The position numbers and the translations under genes were made by a program. DNA of 64,000 nucleotides from Halovivax limisalsi (GTDB lineage Archaea > Halobacteriota > Halobacteria > Halobacteriales > Natrialbaceae). The DNA is taken from assembly GCF_023093535.1 (NCBI RefSeq), contig NZ_CP095757.1, positions 2,914,001-2,978,000 on the forward strand. The letters run 5' to 3'. Below the pieces are notes generated by a model. It saw only the letters and a program-made list of their open reading frames with translations, ran no database searches and was not told where the DNA came from. Below, piece after piece: positions 61,413-64,000 of the stretch; position 1 is the stretch's first letter, and every line of letters begins with the position of its first letter.

Positions 61413-61925
61413 CTATTCGGTTTCTTCCGTCCGATCATCTTCGAGCAGCGTTCGTGCACGGTGATAGATCGGTCGTCCGAGCCAATCGCGGTCTTCGGCG
61501 ATCCGTTCCAGTCGTCGATCCGCTTCGTCGGCTCGAAGCCGTCCTCGTTTGACCAGCGCGGAGAGGACGATGGGGGAGATCGCGACCCGCGCCTCGGTTA
61601 GTCGTTCGAGTTCCGGCAACGCACGGAAATCGTCGGTGACGAGAAACGAGGCGTCGAGTGCGTTACAGAGAGCGACGCAGGTGCCTTCTCCCCGGTCGAT
61701 TCGTGACGTCTCGACGACGGTACCTGTCGTGTCGTGTACCGTCACGCGCTCTACGTTCTCGGTCACAGCTGCCGCCGCTCGTCCGTGAGTATCGTCGTAC
61801 GCCGCCGTCGATTCGAGTTCATCCAGGACGCATCGACTCGTGTGGACATCGAATTCGTCGAGCCAGATCACGAGAACGTCACCACAGGACAGTGAGACGA
61901 GCGCGCTAGTGTCGGCGACGATCAT
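61413..61925 (-). CDS. PIN-domain toxin (VapC-like)
   Basis: 170 residues. PIN acidic residues: MIVADTSALVSL (Asp4), CVLDELEST (Glu), GEGTCVALCNALDASFLVTDDFRAL (Glu, then Asp-Asp). A metal-dependent RNase toxin fold. It starts 1 bp after the stop of the RHH antitoxin gene, so the pair is co-transcribed. The C-terminus is longer than the ~130-residue VapC norm and ends in acidic residues. Confidence 0.88.
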   Translation of the reverse strand: MIVADTSALVSLSCGDVLVIWLDEFDVHTSRCVLDELESTAAYDDTHGRAAAAVTENVERVTVHDTTGTVVETSRIDRGEGTCVALCNALDASFLVTDDFRALPELERLTEARVAISPIVLSALVKRGRLRADEADRRLERIAEDRDWLGRPIYHRARTLLEDDRTEETE

Positions 61926-61926
61926 C

Positions 61927-62229
61927 CTACAGGGAGGCCATCTCGTCAGCCAGCTCGTCACCCTGGTCGAGAATAGCCTTCGACGAGCGGACGGATTCGG
62001 CGTCCTGGCGACCGATAAACGTACTCAAGGTTTCGAATTGGATTTCATCGTCGAGGTAGAGTTCGACGACTGCTTCGTTGAACGATTCGTCGTCCTCGAT
62101 ATCCGAGAGATACTCGCGAAGCGCTTCCGTTACGATTTCCGTTCGGTTCCGGTGGGTAATCTCCGCGGCGATGTCGGCCTTTTCGAGGAGTTCCTCCGGA
62201 AGTCGGAAGTTAGCTCGTGTCGTTCCCAT
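61927..62229 (-). CDS. RHH (CopG-like) antitoxin
   Basis: 100 residues. The ribbon-helix-helix is at the N-terminus (TTRANFRLPEELLEKADIAA, then HRNRTEIVTEALREYLSD). The C-terminal half is acidic and probably wraps the toxin. It is first in the operon, with the PIN gene 1 bp behind. A candidate operator palindrome lies 13 bp before its ATG. Confidence 0.9.
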   Translation of the reverse strand: MGTTRANFRLPEELLEKADIAAEITHRNRTEIVTEALREYLSDIEDDESFNEAVVELYLDDEIQFETLSTFIGRQDAESVRSSKAILDQGDELADEMASL

Positions 62230-62241
62230 GGGTCGTTGTGG

Positions 62242-62256
62242 GTACGTTGTACGTAC
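62242..62256. promoter_or_regulatory. Candidate RHH operator (GTACGT-TGT-ACGTAC)
   Basis: A 6-bp perfect inverted repeat with a 3-bp centre, 13-27 bp upstream of the antitoxin ATG at 62229. Antitoxins of this fold usually bind such sites and repress their own operon. Confidence 0.55.
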
Positions 62257-62423
62257 AGGGAGAAAAAGCTAGGGTCGTTCGAGTACGTCTTCTCTGGAAA
62301 TCACTTGTTCGATTGCCGCTGACACAGAATCTGACCCGCTGTCGCCGCCAGTGTGATCCAAAACTGGCCGCTTCGACCTCCGCGAAACGACCACTTTTGA
62401 CACGCCGCGTCGAACCCTCGACC

Positions 62424-63368
62424 ATGCCACGCGAGACAGTCTCTCACGAGGAGGGCGCGATCTACGAGTTCACGCCGGATCTCGACCCGATCGCCACCGT
62501 CGACTCGGGCACCCAGATCACGATCGAGACGCGGGACAGCCTGGACGGGGCGGTCCAGACGGACGAGGATCTGATCGAATCGGTCCCCGAGGAGGTCAAC
62601 GCCGCGACGGGACCGATCGCGGTCTCGGGCGCCGAACCCGGGGACGTGCTGGCCGTCGAGATCGAGGCCGTCCGCCTCGCCGAGGATCGCGGTCGCGTCG
62701 TCACGATCGACGGCTTCGGCCTGCTCGACGGCCGCGAGGAGATCGAGGCGCCGCGGACGACCGTCACACCGGTCGCGGACGACACGTCACCCGACGCCGA
62801 GGCGGTCACCGATACGGTGATCGAGTTCGGCGATCACGAGGTCGCGGTCGATCCCTGCATCGGGACCATCGGCGTCGCGCCAGCGAGCGAGTCCTACACC
62901 ACGCTCGTGCCCCACGATCACGGCGGCAACCTCGACACGACCGACGTCTCGGCTGGCAACACGATCTACTTCCCCGTCTTCCAGGATGGCGCGATGCTCG
63001 CGATGGGCGACAGCAAAGCCGCGATGGCCGACGGCGAGATGTGCGGCACCGGCGCCGAGATCGCGACCGATATCGACGTCACCGTCGCGGTGATCGACGG
63101 CGACGACGTCGCGGTCGACCTCGACCGACCGCTGATCGAGACCGCCGAGACCTGGAAGACCGTCGCCAGCGCCGAGACGATGGAGGCGGCGTGTGAACTG
63201 GCAAACTTGGACGCGATCGACCTGCTCGCCGCCGAGCACGGCTTCGACCCGACGGAGGCCTACATGTTCTCGAGTCTCGTCGGCGGGCTGGAGATCAGCC
63301 AGGTCGTCGACCCGCTGGTCACCGTCCGCAACGCGATCCCGAAGACGCACTGTCGCGGGCCGTTCTGA
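62424..63368 (+). CDS. Acetamidase/formamidase family protein
   Basis: 314 residues. Family landmarks: EYTPDLDPIATVDSGTQI-like opening (YEFTPDLDPIATVDSGTQIT), GPIAVSGAEPGDVLAVEIEA, IGTIGVAPASE, NLDTTDVSAGNTIYFPVFQD, and GDSKAAMADGEMCGTGAEI where the metal site (GD.H..qGdGE.. in relatives) lies; note His is Lys here. SLVGGLEISQVVDP is also typical. It would hydrolyse short-chain amides to acid and ammonia, though haloarchaeal substrates are not known. Confidence 0.9.
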   Translation: MPRETVSHEEGAIYEFTPDLDPIATVDSGTQITIETRDSLDGAVQTDEDLIESVPEEVNAATGPIAVSGAEPGDVLAVEIEAVRLAEDRGRVVTIDGFGLLDGREEIEAPRTTVTPVADDTSPDAEAVTDTVIEFGDHEVAVDPCIGTIGVAPASESYTTLVPHDHGGNLDTTDVSAGNTIYFPVFQDGAMLAMGDSKAAMADGEMCGTGAEIATDIDVTVAVIDGDDVAVDLDRPLIETAETWKTVASAETMEAACELANLDAIDLLAAEHGFDPTEAYMFSSLVGGLEISQVVDPLVTVRNAIPKTHCRGPF

Positions 63369-63488
63369 GGCCGCCTCGGCGGGCCCCACGCGGTGTCGAC
63401 GTACGGGTCACGGCGCCGCGGCGAGACCAAACGGACTCGCCGACCGTCGACCACCACCGCTTTGAGGGCGCCCTGCGAAGACCTGCGC

Positions 63489-63929
63489 ATGAATGCGAGT
63501 CGGTTTCGTCGGCCCCCGCAGTTCAAGTTGGCCGACGTCGCCCAGCAGCTGGTCGGCGGCTTCCTTCTCGCCGGGCCGTTCGTCGTCACCGCTGAGGTCT
63601 GGGACCTCGCAGCGAGCATGAACGCGATCCAGGGACTCCTCACCGTCACCGTCGTCTTCGCCATCGGCTACGCCAGTCTGTACAAGGCCAATGACGAGCG
63701 GGATGCAGACGCAGAGCACGAAGTCGCCGGCATCCCGCTCCGGTTCATTTCGCTGATGGTCATCTCGTTCGGCTCCGTGACGATCCTGGCGCTGCTACTC
63801 GACGCCCCGGACGTCTTCGTCGGTGGCTCCCTCCTGTCCACCCCGACGCTCGAGACCACCGCGAAGGCGATCAGCGTCGGCTCGATCTTCAGCGTCGTCG
63901 GCGCATCGACGGCCGACTCGGTGCTATAG
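63489..63929 (+). CDS. DUF2391-like membrane protein
   Basis: 146 residues. About four hydrophobic segments: QQLVGGFLLAGPFVVTAEVW, NAIQGLLTVTVVFAIGYASL, the SLMVISFGSVTILALLLDAP helix, and TAKAISVGSIFSVVGASTAD. The layout and the TAEVW/IGSIFSVVGASTAD pieces fit a DUF2391-type family, which has no known function. The C-terminus is cytoplasmic and short; the last 71 bp of the window (63930-64000) hold nothing I can name. Confidence 0.72.
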   Translation: MNASRFRRPPQFKLADVAQQLVGGFLLAGPFVVTAEVWDLAASMNAIQGLLTVTVVFAIGYASLYKANDERDADAEHEVAGIPLRFISLMVISFGSVTILALLLDAPDVFVGGSLLSTPTLETTAKAISVGSIFSVVGASTADSVL

Positions 63930-64000
63930 GGGACAGCGTCCCACCGAGGACGGCCCGAGTGTGATCGCACCGCACCTGCTGCTGCGACCGACCCGTTACC

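Overview
The window is a piece of a haloarchaeal chromosome. It is GC-rich with strong G/C bias at third codon positions, and its proteins are acidic. It carries the C50-carotenoid (bacterioruberin) genes, an archaeal cobalamin assembly/salvage operon, HTH-10 (Bat-like) regulators, an aIF2-beta/TRAM protein, a short TFIIB-like protein, an archaeal CoaD and TATA boxes about 25-30 nt before several starts. Genus or species cannot be fixed from the sequence alone.

Layout. 1-4.4 kb: end of a peptide-type ABC permease, an RNase H-like protein, a HerA-like ATPase with a C-terminal membrane helix, small membrane proteins and a lipoprotein. 4.4-4.75 kb: eight different perfect hairpins in a row. 4.75-12.1 kb: central metabolism and information genes (malic enzyme/PTA-like fusion, CoaD, TFB-like protein, tRNA-Leu(UAG) followed by 2.6 tandem repeats that copy its 3' end, aIF2-beta, citrate synthase, M24 peptidase-like protein). 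12.2-18.3 kb: a tightly packed cobalamin operon, HAD-cbiB-cobS-cobY-cobT-cobD-cbiZ. 18.5-20.2 kb: small protein, GNAT and YkgJ-type cysteine-cluster protein. 20.2-24.9 kb: crtD-lyeJ-cruF with a convergent crtB. 25-26 kb: small zinc ribbon, MsrB and a YwbE-like protein.

26-33 kb is the most unusual part of the backbone. A compact four-gene minus-strand operon encodes very acidic, largely disordered proteins with glycine-zipper or amphipathic segments. A divergent ComEC-like secreted metallohydrolase/DUF3006 pair and a PRC-barrel protein with a long disordered tail follow. 33-46 kb is ordinary: two regulators, DUF502, glycosyltransferase, SMR transporter, HtrA protease, DsbA-like protein, an Mqo-like flavoprotein, SHOCT and VOC proteins, an alpha/beta hydrolase, an ABC-2 exporter with a divergent regulator, and a YchF GTPase.

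46-52.4 kb holds a small heat-shock protein fused to a roughly 300-residue Q/P/S/G-rich prion-like domain, an Asp/Glu racemase, a Tat-exported tyrosinase-family copper protein and two paralogous cysteine-rich mini-proteins. 52.3-58 kb is AT-richer with different codon use: a rhomboid protease, then a HEPN-like protein, a DUF2254-like membrane protein and a PD-(D/E)XK-like protein. The last three are bracketed by a 13-bp direct repeat and look like an acquired, possibly defensive, island. 58-64 kb returns to backbone: a PAS/GAF histidine kinase, a Nif3-like protein, an RHH/PIN toxin-antitoxin pair with a candidate operator, an acetamidase/formamidase and a DUF2391-like membrane protein.

The strongest candidates for something undescribed are the four-gene acidic operon, the prion-like Hsp20 fusion, the hairpin array and the 53-58 kb island.
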